NCBI RefSeq assembly: GCF_050624435.1
Contig: NC_134535.1
Span: 128,826,731 to 128,890,730 of the forward strand
DNA length: 64,000 nucleotides
Direction of reading: 5' to 3'
Source of the DNA: Tenrec ecaudatus
Taxonomy: Eukaryota; Chordata; Mammalia; Afrosoricida; Tenrecidae
The notes beneath the pieces were generated by a model. It saw only the letters and a list, made by a program, of their open reading frames with translations, searched no databases and was not told the origin of the DNA. This document shows positions 46,438 to 57,109 of this stretch, one piece after another. The translations under genes and the position numbers were made by a program. Numbering within the stretch: position 1 is the first letter of the stretch; every line of letters begins with the position of its first letter.

Positions 46438-49400
46438 TTAAGCCAGCTTCTCCCGCTTGCCCCTCAGATATGACTGGTGGTAGAAGTTGAGGAAAAGTGC
46501 AATGAGGCTGAGGGTGTACAGGAGGACAGCTATGTTGAATCCATCCGGGAAGGGGCACTCGGCAAAGAGATTGTAGGTGGAGTGGGCAGTGATGGCCACC
46601 AGCTGACACTGGATGGAGAAAAAGGGATGGACAGGCAGAAGCAATAGTGAGGACCGACCAGGAACATCATTGCCCCGCAGAGGCTGCAGGATCCTCCAGC
46701 TCATGAAGAAAAAAGCAAGGAGGCCTGGTGCAGGCTAGGCCCCTTCCCTTTCCCAGCCCCAGGAGCCTACGGATCTTCTGAACCCTGGTCCTGGATAAAG
46801 CACCCCCCTCTCCCCCCAGCAAGCTCCAGTCCTGCTCTGCTGATACTGAATCTGAACTCTGCACATCCCGAGCCCCGTGCAAAGCTCCTCTGGGTGTCAC
46901 CACCTTCGGGAAACAGTGCTGCCCAGAGCGAGACACCAGACTCTCAGAATATTAGCACTTCATGTTATGTTGGAGCCCTGGTGGTGTCACGGTTATGTGT
47001 GGGGCGGCTAACTGCAAGGTTAGCAGTTCAAAGATGCTCTGCAGGGGAAATATGGGGATTGCTGCTGCCCTAAAGAGTTTGTCTGAGAAACCCCCTGGTC
47101 TGCTCTGTTCTAGAGGGTTGCTCTGAGTCGGCATCGACTTGACGGCAGTGAGGTTGGTTTTATTTTTTTAGGAGCTTAGAGCCCAGTCCGCTCACTTTGC
47201 AGATCTTGAGATCACCAAGACCTCAAGTGTGGACTTGCCTCGCTCAGGGTCCCCCATCACATTAGTGAGTTTCAGTTGATTCTAAGATCTGATATGCCTT
47301 CTCCCAAGACCCTCAGCAGCCAGGAAACTAAGGAAAACCAAGGCTGAGAAGAGCTTGTCCATGGTCACTGGTACAGCTGAGAACAGAAGGTAGGGTTTCT
47401 GAGCACTCCTCACCAGCTGAAGGATGGTAAGGTACCGCTTCCACCACAGGTAGGGCTGCATGTGGGGCCCCAGACTGGCCAGTCCGTAGTACAGGTACAT
47501 GAAGACGTGGACCAGGGAATTAAGCATCCCAATAAAGAAGGCTGCAGAGTGGAGAAGGATAGAGGAAAACAATGGGTATTGGGCCTGGTTGATTTTTCTA
47601 TGGCTCTTCCATGTGTCAGTATTCCAATCTGCAGAAAGCACCTCTGTAAACCTTCAGCCAACATCCTGGGGAATGCCCTTTCAGGAAGAGAGTCCGCCAT
47701 CAGCCAGCTGTACTCACAAAGGTGGGGGGGGGGGCGTAACAGAATACCAGGTAGGAGTGTTTAAAACTCCCTGCGCACGTTCTCAATGGATGGTTCGGAG
47801 CATCTTCCAGAAGCCACCTCCCCAGACCAGGGAAGAAGAGCTAAGAAGCTGAGAGCAGCAATAGGGAGTATGTGAAGAAGTGGCCTGGGGTCATGGCCAC
47901 AGGGAGGGGGGACTGTAGAGCCAAGCCATGGCATTACAGAGGATGTAACCCGCCCCCCTCCTGTTGGGGGACTCAGCCCCAGAGGGCACCAACCTCACCA
48001 GGATGTGGGGGCGCGGGCTGGCCCTAGGGTGCGGCACCTACCCTGTCCACCTGGCACGTATTTGACTCCAGCCCACCAGTTGCAGAGCATGGTGCCATGG
48101 TGGTAGACATGCAGGAAGGTGATCTGTTTGGGCTTCTTTCGCAAGATAAAGAAGACCTGGGGAGGCGGAAGAGATGACGTCACATCTAGGCGGTCTGCCT
48201 CTGTAACCACCTCCCGGAGGGTCTTGGGCAACCTGGAACAGGGAAGGGTGATTCTGCCTGCTTTAGTAAACGAGAGAGCCTGGGACCCAAAGGGGGAACA
48301 ATCCTAGCACCGACTGCGCCCCTGGCCCTTGCTACGTATCGCACTGTAGAGATGCTACATTATAGAGATGCTACCGTATAGTGTGTGCATCCTACTTTTA
48401 TGATCCTCATTTTACAGACAGGGAGATGGAGGCACGGGTAAGATTTTCCCAAGGTGACGCAACCATTAAACGCCAGGCTGGGATTTAAACCCAGTCTGAT
48501 TTCAAAGCTGGGGTCTTTGTAATAGCCTGCTTCCTGGAGCCCTGGGGAGGGAAATCAGCTAATAAACCTCTCTCTGGATATCTTTCTATATTCAGATGTC
48601 CTGACTGCATTCCAATCATAAACTGCTAAGTGAAAGGCCCTCCCTTTCACCAGATCCCACAAACACAACCCTGCCCCTGGCTCTACAAACCCAGGGACTG
48701 ACCCACAGGGTTTCTTCTCATCAGCACTTGTATGGCCTTTGCTGTCCGATGACCAGGGCCACCGAATGTCAGCTTTGTTGTTTGGGTAGCGCTCGATTTT
48801 AATTTAACCTGGAACCTGGCTGCTGAAGGCACACAGGCTGCTTTTGTACAAGTGCCCACGGATGAGTGGGCTCCAGCGAGCCTGTAGTGGTGAGAAGCTA
48901 CACTACATTAGCTCAGCGCATGAGCACCTTCATCAGCCAGGTGCCCAAACCAAACCACGGCCTTATTATGACTTCAGCCTCTTGCCGGGCTCACAGGACT
49001 GACCGCACCGGACTCCAGACCGCACTGACGGCAATTCCAGGCTTGGGCCCCTTGGTGCTCACCGTGTCCAGCAATTCAAGCGCCTTGGATAAAAAGCACC
49101 ACCAGCACGCTCTCGCCATCTGCCGGTCAGGAAGGGAAAGTGCAGTCAGACTGACATCCGGCAGAGGCAAATGGGCTTCAGCCCCACTTCCACCCTGGCC
49201 CTCACATCGCTTGTTCCACATTGCCCATCTGTCCACAAGCAGAGGCCTGTCCGCACAGGGGGAAAAGGAGCTGATACTGGGTATCATCCAAGAACAGAAA
49301 ATATGGCAAAAACTCACTGCCATCGAGTGGATTCTCACTCAGAGCGACCCTACAAGCAGAGGCTAGAACTGCCTCTCAAGTTTCCAAGCTTGACCATCTT

Positions 49401-52331
49401 CTTTTCAAGATAATTTTACTGGGGGCTCTTACAGCTCTTATAACAATCCAAACATCAATTGTATCGAGCATATTTGTACATATGCTGTCGTCATTATTTT
49501 CTAAACATTTACTTTCTATTTGAGCCCTTGGCATCAGCTCCTCTTTCCCCCTCCATCCCCTCCCCTCCCCTCCCTCCCTCATGACCCCTTGATAAATCAT
49601 AGATTATTATTTTCATGTCTTACACAGACCACTGTCTCCCTTCCCCCATGGTTTCTGTCCCCCTGGCAGGGGCGTATGTGGTTGTGTCCATCATCGCAAT
49701 CAATTCCCTCTTCCCTCCTCTCCTCACCTTCCCCCTACCCTCTTGATATCACTACTCCCTTTCCTGAATTCCACATGTTGTGAGCTCTTATCTCTTACCT
49801 GCACCTGTGCACATGCATGCTCCAGTCTAGGTCGCAGTGAAAGGACTGGGGTCATGATAGTGGGAGGTGAAGAAGCCTCATGAAACCAGAGGAGTATTGT
49901 GTGTTTCATCGGTGCTATATTGCACACTGGTTGACTCATCCCTTCCTTGTGACCCTTCTGTGAGGGTCCCATTGTCTACAGAGGGGTTTGGGGGTCTCTG
50001 TTCTGACTGCCCTCATTCTCAACTGTCTATCTTTATGGCAGCAGAGAGTCACATCTTTAACCCAGGGAGCAGGCTGGTGGAGCCAAACCACCAACCTTCC
50101 TGTTAGCAGCCAAGCGCTTAAGCACTGATCCACCAAGATTCCTCCCATGGTTGTAGGACTCTCCTAAAGACCCCAGTCCCAAACACCTCCATCTCAGGTG
50201 TGCACGGACCACCTGAGACTGTTGAAAAGCAGAATCTTAATCAGTGGGTCTAAGGTGGAGCCTGAGACCCTGCACTTCAAACACTCCCCCAGGTTCACGC
50301 TGCTGCCGGTCCTCAGACCACACTTAAGGTTGGCAAACCCTCAGCCTGCCATTCAGCATCTGGGCCACACACTGCCTGTGCTTGGGTGGAGCCTTGGGCC
50401 CTATTAGAATGATGCTTTGTGCTGGAAAGACGCCATTCATTCTGTCTCCGATGAAAACTTTACAGCTCACTTTAATGAAAGAGCTACCTCCTAAGCCAAG
50501 TTCTCACTGTGTGCCAGGCCCTGGGTGAACACGCTCATGCATGTTCATGAACCAATCTCCTCAAAGCCCCTTCCTTTCAGAAAGTAGCTATTGCTCTCTC
50601 CTCACTGCATAGGCAAGACAAAAGAGGCCCTGAAAAGCTAGGTGAGTGCCCCAGGGTCACACCACCAGTGACCAGCCCAGCTGAGATTCATTCCTCCAAA
50701 AGCAGCCTGTCTCTACAGGGCATATGCTCAAATAATCCGCCCACTGCCTCCCATCAGAAGCCTCGGGGGATGCCATCCTGATCAAACTCCAGCTGTCAGC
50801 AAACACTGCTCTCGACCGTCTTCCATCCACGGCTGGCCATACCCTCAGCGCGAGCTCACTCCGACTGTCGTCCACGGGCTGGCAGAAGTAGCTGTAGTCA
50901 GCCAGGAGTGAGGTGGCCAGGAACTAGGAAGACAGGAAAAAGGGAAAGCGGTAAGTCTGCTCCGACCATGGTTGCACCCAGCGGGCTCAGGGGAAAACCC
51001 CAACCCAAACGAAAAACAGCTGCTGCCACCGAGTTGGTTCCGAGTCCTTGGGACCTTATAGGACAGTAGGAGAAGTGCCTGCCCCATAGGCCTCCAAGGC
51101 TGTGGCCTTTATGGGAGTAGACTGCCACCCATTTCTCTGACGGAGCAGCTGCTAGCTTTGTCAGCAGCCAGCCACAAAGCACAGTCCCACCCTCTGTGGC
51201 ATAGGGGCAGCCAGGCTCCTACCTGGTCCAGTCGTGTTTTTGATAGACCCCTTGACCAGAGGCAGATTACCAGATAAGCACAGGTTTACTTGTGCTTACT
51301 TGCTGATCTGCATGGGCATTTCCCCTGGTTTTATTTTTTCACATCAAAGATTTGGCTTCCAGGTATGGTTGGCATGAGCCCCTTCATACACATGCATGGT
51401 CTCTAGCAAGGGAAGGGCTTCCTGCTTGGCAGAGGAGAGGGCTCATAGGAAAGAGCATGTCCACCCAGGAGGTGGCTCCACACCGTGACTGACACAAGGG
51501 TGCAAACAGCCACTGTGAGGAAGGAGTGGGGCCAGGCAGGCCTTCGTTCTGTTGTGGACGGGGCTCGTAGGGGTGAGACCCATCTGGACAGCTTCTAACA
51601 TCAACGACCAGAGCAGAGACCCCAGTGTGCAAAGTCAGGCTGGGCTCCTGGTGCTTGCTGAATAATCTGTAGTGCACAATTTCACATGGACTTCTTAATT
51701 CCTGGACACCCCACTTCAATGCTTCAGGCTTCTCTCACCCTCCTTACCTCATAGAAGATGTACCCAGAGAGACCCACCAGGCCCAGGTTGTAGGCGGTGA
51801 GGGGTCCCGCCAGCCTCAGGGGCTCCCGTCGGGCCATGAAGCGAGGGCCAGCCACCACCAGCAGGAGATAGAAGACAACCAGGAGGGTGACAGGGAGTGG
51901 TGAGGACACGAGAAACCAAGAGTCCGTTCTGGGGTCTAGGGAAGTAAAGGGGAAAGGGTGACAGCCCCACTGCCCACCATGCCAAGCTGCCCCCCTGCCC
52001 TCATCCACAACCAGCGCCCAAGACCCGTGCTGGACACCGTCCCCAGCTCCCCACGCTGTCTGACAAGAAGACTTATCTGGAGGTGTAGAACAGCGGTTCT
52101 AACCTTCCTAAGGCCGTGACCCTTTCATATAGTTCCTCGTTGCTACTTCATCACTGTCATTTTGCTACTGTGATGAATCGTGTGACCCCTGTGAAAGGGT
52201 TGTTCAACCCCCACAGGGGTCTCGACCCACCGGTTGAGAACCATTGGTCTAGAGGGATGACGCCATCTCCTACCTCCGTTTTCTAAGGCCCAGGTGTATC
52301 TATTCCAGAGCCTTTCCAGGGTGCTGGCCAT
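46438..52331 (-). CDS. ELOVL8: ELOVL8-like very-long-chain fatty acid elongase, seven coding exons
   Basis: ER-membrane 3-ketoacyl-CoA synthase, condensing malonyl-CoA with long or polyunsaturated acyl-CoA in the elongation cycle. Coding exons (minus strand): 52331-52274, 51935-51748, 50923-50843, 49119-49063, 48156-48042, 47541-47414, 46608-46438. Their lengths 58+188+81+57+115+128+171 total 798 nt, giving 265 aa plus TAA. All introns are GT-AG and phases 1,0,0,0,1,0 join cleanly. All ELOVL signatures are intact: KxxExxDT (121-128), QxxFLHxYHH with the histidine box HVYHH (139-148), NxxxHxxMYxYY (174-185) and TxxQxxQ (205-211). Several hydrophobic segments and a C-terminal RxKxx ER-retrieval-like tail (261-265) are present. 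The N-terminus (NGDPRTD) and [13 protein letters not shown] fit ELOVL8 best, with ELOVL4 next. The ATG lies 9 nt after a good acceptor, so a non-coding 5' exon is likely. The family is confident; the paralogue call rests on memory. Confidence 0.85.
46971..47170 (+). repeat. AfroSINE in elongase intron 6
   Basis: TGGAGCCCTGGTGGTGTCAC 5' end, GTTAGCAGTTCAAAGATG, tail GTCGGCATCGACTTGACGGC. Inserted antisense to the gene and well preserved. Confidence 0.85.
48395..48510 (-). repeat. MIR remnant in elongase intron 4
   Basis: CCTCATTTTACAGACAGGGA, CCAAGGTGACGCAACC, GGCTGGGATTTAAACCC. Confidence 0.6.
49305..50142 (-). repeat. AfroSINE interrupted by an L1 3' end (elongase intron 3)
   Basis: SINE parts at 49305-49392 (GTGGATTCTCACTCAGAGCG) and 50030-50142 (TCTTTATGGCAGCAGAGAG to TCCACCAAGATTCC) flank an antisense L1 3' segment. 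Confidence 0.65.
49395..50025 (-). mobile_element. L1 3' end in elongase intron 3
   Basis: Complement orientation: TTTTACTGGGGGCTCTTACA (poly-A side) through a CTTCCCCCATGGTTTCTG block to GGGTTTGGGGGTCTCTG. It continues the same 3'UTR as 58130-58555 and 57110-57900. Confidence 0.65.
51013..51205 (-). repeat. AfroSINE in elongase intron 2
   Basis: Plus strand GAGTTGGTTCCGAGTCCTTG, GACCTTATAGGACAGTAGG, TTTATGGGAGTAGACTGCC. It ends about 90 bp from exon 3. Confidence 0.7.
52091..52246 (-). mobile_element. SPIN-like non-autonomous hAT in elongase intron 1
   Basis: 156-bp copy, CAGCGGTTCTAACC ... GGTTGAGAACCATTG, flanked by GTGTAGAA and GTCTAGAG (6 of 8, fitting nTCTAGAn). It lies only 28 bp downstream of the exon 1 donor. 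Confidence 0.8.
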
Positions 52332-53604
52332 GGTGAACACCTGTAGGTAAAGCAGGTTTGTGTCTTGTCCATTCCCCACCCTGGCCCCCTTGCTCCCTCC
52401 CTCACTGAGAAGACCGTCCCTGGGGGTCTAGGAAAGTAGGTTTGCTGAGTGCCCCCACATAATCCCCAGCCCCAGCAGCCCCCCATGTGCATCATCACCC
52501 AATGGGTGCTTTGGGGGGCAGACTCCACTGTCCCTAACTTTTCCCCAGGCCTCATACTTTCTTGTTCCCTTTGGATTTCCAGCCCTCCAGGTTGTAGGGT
52601 CTCGGGGAAGGGGACTTGGATACTGGGCAGCAGTGAACACAGACACAGAGACATAGAGATGAGATTCTCCTCCTCAGGGAAGCACACCATCTCCCCCTTC
52701 CCATCTGCTCTCTGGCCCTGTCTGACCGCCCCTGGTTCCTCCCACCTCACTGAGCCCAGCCACACCCAGTTCCTCAGAGGGAGCTCACCTGAGCCTTCTG
52801 CTTTCTCCCAGGCTCCTTGAGTCGGTGGAGGAATGTGCACTTCGGGTGGCTCAGGCGTTGCAAGCTGGCTGGGGTTCTGAGCAGACCGTCCTCAGGACTT
52901 GGGGTGTGCGGAGTGACTCACGGGCCGGCCACCTCCATAGAGCTTGCAGCTCTGTGGTCCGAACTGTACATCCGCACCTGCACCCTCTCCCCCTCCCACA
53001 CACACACCAAGGAGCTGAGGCCCTGTGTGCCCGCCCAGCTGGGCAGCCTGCCATTCTCTCAGCCCCGGGATGAAAGAACAAGCGGTGCTTGGAGGGGGCT
53101 GGGGAGCACTCGGAGGGCAGAGGGCCACTGCAGAACCTCCCAGGAGCAGTGGGGAGGAACTCTGAGATGGTCAGTGCCCAGGGAGGGCAGACAGCCTTGG
53201 CGCCCAGCATCCCCGGACCACCCGGCCCCTCAGAGGGAATCCCATCAAAGCAGTAGGTATCACAGGGTCACCCCACATAGGGTGGGCATGAGGTCAAGTG
53301 CACATCCTTCTGCGCCCCCTAAGTCCTCGGGCTTCCGCTCACTCCAGCTCACCAACAAGCACTGTGCTCTGGAGGGCTTTCGGTACTGACTTTTCAGTAG
53401 ATCACCAGGCCTTTCTTCTGCGGCCACTCAGGGTGGACGCCCACCTTTAAGGGCTCGGTGAGCAGCTGGTGAGGCAGGGGCCGGGCGGGGTGGCATACAC
53501 ACTCTTTGCACTACTTAGGGACACCAGGGAGTCTTCATGACACACTCACTGTTCCAGTCACAGCCTGCGCCTGCTCACAGCTTGTCTTCACCATGACCCC
53601 AGGA

Positions 53605-53745
53605 GGGAGTCCCTGTGGACCCCTTTTCACAGGCGAGGAGACAGGGGCACAGAGAGGTTCAATAACTAGTCCTCAGCTGGTGAGTAGCAGGCCTAGCACT
53701 CCAATCCACGCAGTCGGACTCCAGAGTCCAGACAAGCACCGCACA
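53605..53745 (-). repeat. MIR remnant
   Basis: TTTTCACAGGCGAGGAGACA and CTGGTGAGTAGCAGGCC. Confidence 0.5.
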
Positions 53746-53849
53746 CATTCCCTCACACCATCTCTTTAGTCTCTGTGCACCTTACTGCTCAATTTGCAGT
53801 GTGTATGTGGGGGAGGGGGGGTTCACCAAAATCATTAAAGTGGTATTGT

Positions 53850-53928
53850 GGAGTGGCTGGCGGTTTCAAACTGCTGACCCCGAGGTTAGCCGCCCCTAGT
53901 GTAACCCGCTACTCCAGTAAGAAGAACC
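53850..53928 (-). repeat. AfroSINE 5' fragment
   Basis: GAGTGGCTGGCGGTTTCAAA and GAGGTTAGCCGCCCCTAG; directly abuts the SPIN element. Confidence 0.5.
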
Positions 53929-53932
53929 TCGT

Positions 53933-54126
53933 CAGTGGTTCTCAACCTGTGGGTCGCGACCCCTTTGGAGGGGTGAACAACCCTTGCACAGGGGTTACCC
54001 GATTCATAACAGTAGAAAAATTAGAGTGATGAAGTAGCAACAAAAATAATGTCATGGTTGGGGGGTCCCCACCACATGAGGAACGGTATGAAAGGGTCGC
54101 AGCCTGAGGAAGGTTGAGAACCACTG
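53933..54126 (+). mobile_element. SPIN-like non-autonomous hAT
   Basis: 194-bp copy with near-perfect ends CAGTGGTTCTCAACC / GGTTGAGAACCACTG and the usual GTGGGTCGCGACCCC interior. Flanks AACCTCGT/ATCTAATT are degraded. Confidence 0.8.
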
Positions 54127-54172
54127 ATCTAATTGAATAGACTCAAAATCTATGCTGTTTTAGTTCGTGAAC

Positions 54173-54280
54173 CGTTGCCAACAGGCTGACTAAACGATTC
54201 ATTTCATTACCAATGGTGTTTGGGCCATAATTGTCAAGCGGCAGTGACCAGGCAGGCTGGCCCCGGCCGGGCGCGCAGAC
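54173..54280 (+). repeat. Diverged local duplication, copy A
   Basis: Alignable by eye to 54943-55058 (shared CAACAGGCTGACTAAA-like, TTTGGGCCATAATTGT-like and GGCAGTGA blocks). Same orientation, 770 bp apart, about 1.9 kb upstream of the elongase ATG. Confidence 0.6.
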
Positions 54281-54942
54281 AGAAACATAAGCCAACCTCC
54301 TTCTCTCAACCCCTTCCTCACCCATTCTTCCTCCCTCCAAATAAACCCATTGCCAGCGAGTAGATTCTGATTTAAGGGGACCCGCAGTCCACCTGCCCCC
54401 ATGCACCCATCTCTGCCAACTTCTCTTGCCCTCATTTTCCTCAGAAAGCTGTAGCGGTGAGTGATAAAGGAGGATTGGGAACAAAGGGGCAAGGTCAAAA
54501 GCCACTTGGGTGGCGAGGAAGGCCTGGCCTTACAGACAAAGGTTGTGCAGTGCCGGGAGGGGAAGAAACCTGCGTGACCAGGAATGCGTCAGCACAGACA
54601 GGGGGATATTGCTGTTTGCCCACCAGCCGAGCTTCTCCCTGCACCTAAGTGAGCCTGGCATGTGTCCTGGCTGCACCAGAAGCCCTGCAGCATGACCAGA
54701 GTCCCTCCCCTGTGACCTGAAAACAGGAAGCCCAAGGCTGGGCAGGTCCACACCTGTATGTCAGCTCTGTTTGTTGGGCCCTGGCCTGCCCCAGCTCTGG
54801 AAGGAAGCATCGTGGGAGGTGGGTGCAGCATGGCCCAGTCAGGTAGGGGCAAGAGGGTACATTGTCAGGATGGCTCTCAGGCGCCTCAGCTGGGCACTCA
54901 TGCCAGCCTCATGGGGCCCATTCTGGCTCTCTGGACACTGTG

Positions 54943-55058
54943 GGTCATTGCTAACAGGCTAACTAAATCATTCATTCATTGGCGACAGCGTTTGGCCTAT
55001 AATTGTGCAAGAGGCAGTGAGCAGACAGGGTGGCCCCAGCAGGGTGTGCGGCGGGGCC
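54943..55058 (+). repeat. Diverged local duplication, copy B
   Basis: Partner of 54173-54280 with CTAACAGGCTAACTAAATC and TTTGGCCTATAATTGTG. Whether this is a local duplication or two members of an unnamed repeat family is open. Confidence 0.6.
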
Positions 55059-55751
55059 GATTTCTCACAGGGCTGCCTCAAGGAGCAACCGGAGGCCCGG
55101 TCGGAGCCACCAAGGGCTGCTTGAAGCCTGTGGCTGTGTGGCTTTAGGGTCAGAGCCAAGGGGTCCCAGGTTGCCTGGGGTTGGACAGTGGGGGCTTGGG
55201 GAATGATGACTCAGGGGGATCTCTTTGGGGGATGATGACAGGTTCTTCATCCCAAGAGGATGCAGGTCAGAGCAATGACTGCAGGACTTGTCGTCTACAC
55301 TGATAAGAACTCAGTGACAAGAGGGTAAATCTCAAAAAAAGAAAAGAAAGAAACAGATCTACAGGGGGCAGAAATCTCCCCTGAACTCAAGGCATGGGGG
55401 TTGGTAATGAAGGAGGGTTGTCTGGTACTGGACTTGGAGGGCCAAAGACACTCCTCTTTCACCCCCAAGGGCCTTGCTAACCTGGGCCTGGGAACAGAAC
55501 TACCCACAGGCCCTCTGGGGCCCTGTTTATTTGCCATCTTCCCTTCAGGGGTTCTCAGGGCCACCCTGTTCACAAAGCCAGTTCTTGGTAGCAGTTAGGG
55601 TTATAAAGAACGCACTCAGTCTTCCTGGCAGTACTCCAACTCAGGGATAATCGGATTAGCTCAACATCTTCAAAGATCTTTCTTCAGCTAGCCTGCTCCG
55701 ATTCACAAAGGAAGGTTTATGGGGTCTCCGGGGGGGGGGGGGGGGGGGTGT
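55059..55751. other. Non-coding upstream of the elongase gene
   Basis: Apart from the purine run near 55335-55355 and the G tract at 55730, nothing recognised. 52400-53600 is GC-richer and probably holds the elongase promoter and untranslated first exon, which I cannot place. Confidence 0.35.
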
Positions 55752-55960
55752 CACTCGGATCTGTTGGCATCGAGTCCATTCTGAGCTGTGAAGCCCCTGG
55801 CCTGAGTAGAACCGGCCAGAGTCCAGCTGCTCCTTCGGGTTTCCAAGACTCATCTCCACAGAAGCAGACAGCCTCATCTTTCTCCTGCAGAGTGGCCAGC
55901 GACTTCAAACCAGCTACCTTGCAGTGAGCAGCTTAACTCACAGTGCCAACAAGGGTTCCT
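55752..55960 (-). repeat. AfroSINE copy
   Basis: Plus strand GTTGGCATCGAGTCCATTC, AGACAGCCTCATCTTTCTCC, ACAGTGCCAACAAGGGTTCC. Confidence 0.7.
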
Positions 55961-56299
55961 TGGAACTGAGGGAGGGGTTATGTGTTGCCAGACCCCCCGC
56001 CCCCCATCCTCCTGCTGAATGACTTGTCTGGAAGCTTGGATACCTATACTGAATTGCAAAAGTCCCTTTGTTAGCTAAATGTTACTCTAAATACCTCCAG
56101 AACAATGACCACTACCACTAATACTACCCTCAAGGACTGCTGAATGAACAAATGAAAGTCATTAGATGATTTGCAAAGACCAAGGAGGTTCCTTTGAGAA
56201 CCAAGGTGCACCTGGCCCAAGCCCTGGTCCAGTCAATGGCCTCACATGCATTCACAAGTTGGGCATTGTGTAAGAAAGGCTGAAGGAGAATCGGTGCAC

Positions 56300-56655
56300 T
56301 TGAATTACGTACGGTGCTGATGAGGAATATTAAAAACATCCCGGACAGCTAAAGGAACCAATAGATCTGATTTGGAAGGTTCCTTAGAAGGCTGGGTGGC
56401 GAGATTTTGCCTAAATACTTTGGACATGTTGTCAGGAGAGCACAGTCCATCGAGAAAGACATGAAGCTTCCTAAAGCAAAAGGCCGAGAAAAAGAGGAAG
56501 ATCCTCAGTGAGAGGGACGGACATGTGGCTGCAGCAATGCACTCAAACATGAGAACGACCGTGAAGATAGTGCAGGTCCAGGCAGTGTTCCCTTCTTTTA
56601 TCCTTGGGCTGCCACGAGTCAGGATCAACCCAACAGCAGCGAACAGCAACGGGGA
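56300..56655 (+). mobile_element. RTE LINE 3' end
   Basis: Second 5'-truncated RTE copy, alignable to 12985-13350 (GGACATGTTGTCAGGAGA, GAGAGGGACGGACATGTGGC) and ending in GCCACGAGTCAGGATCAACC. Frames are broken. Confidence 0.65.
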
Positions 56656-56721
56656 TTGTTGCTCTGAGCTACAATGAAGAAAGACTCACACATCAGAAAA
56701 ACCTACCTCGGTGAGTCTTGC

Positions 56722-57107
56722 GAATGGGGTGGTAGAGTGATTGTGAGTTGGGCTGTGATCCACAAGGTCCACAGTTCAAATCCACTAGCAGCTCCACAGT
56801 AGAAAGATGAGGCTTTCTACTCCTGTAAAGAGTTACAGTCTTGGAAACCCCCAAGGGCTGTTCTACCCTGTCCTAAAGGGTCATTATGATGTTGCATCGA
56901 CTCAATGGTAGGGAGTTTTTTTGCTTTGTTTTGTCAAATAATTGGTCCTGGTGGGACAGTGGTTACTTGTTGGGCTGCGATCCGCATGGTCAACAGTTTG
57001 AAGCCACCAGCAGCTCCGGGAGAAAGACTGGGCTTTCGACTTGACTCCCCTAAACAGTTACAGTCTCGAAAACCCACAGGGAGTTGCTATGAGTCAGCAC
57101 TGACTAT
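56722..57107 (+). repeat. Two tandemly placed AfroSINE copies
   Basis: Copies at 56722-56922 (AGTAGAAAGATGAGGCTTTC, CCTGTCCTAAAGGGTCATTA) and 56944-57107 (GGTCCTGGTGGGACAGTGG). Confidence 0.75.
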
Positions 57108-57109
57108 GT

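Noticed and set aside
46438..52331. Reading the elongase as a decaying pseudogene
   Set aside because: All seven exons keep phase, splice sites and catalytic motifs; random decay would have broken at least one.
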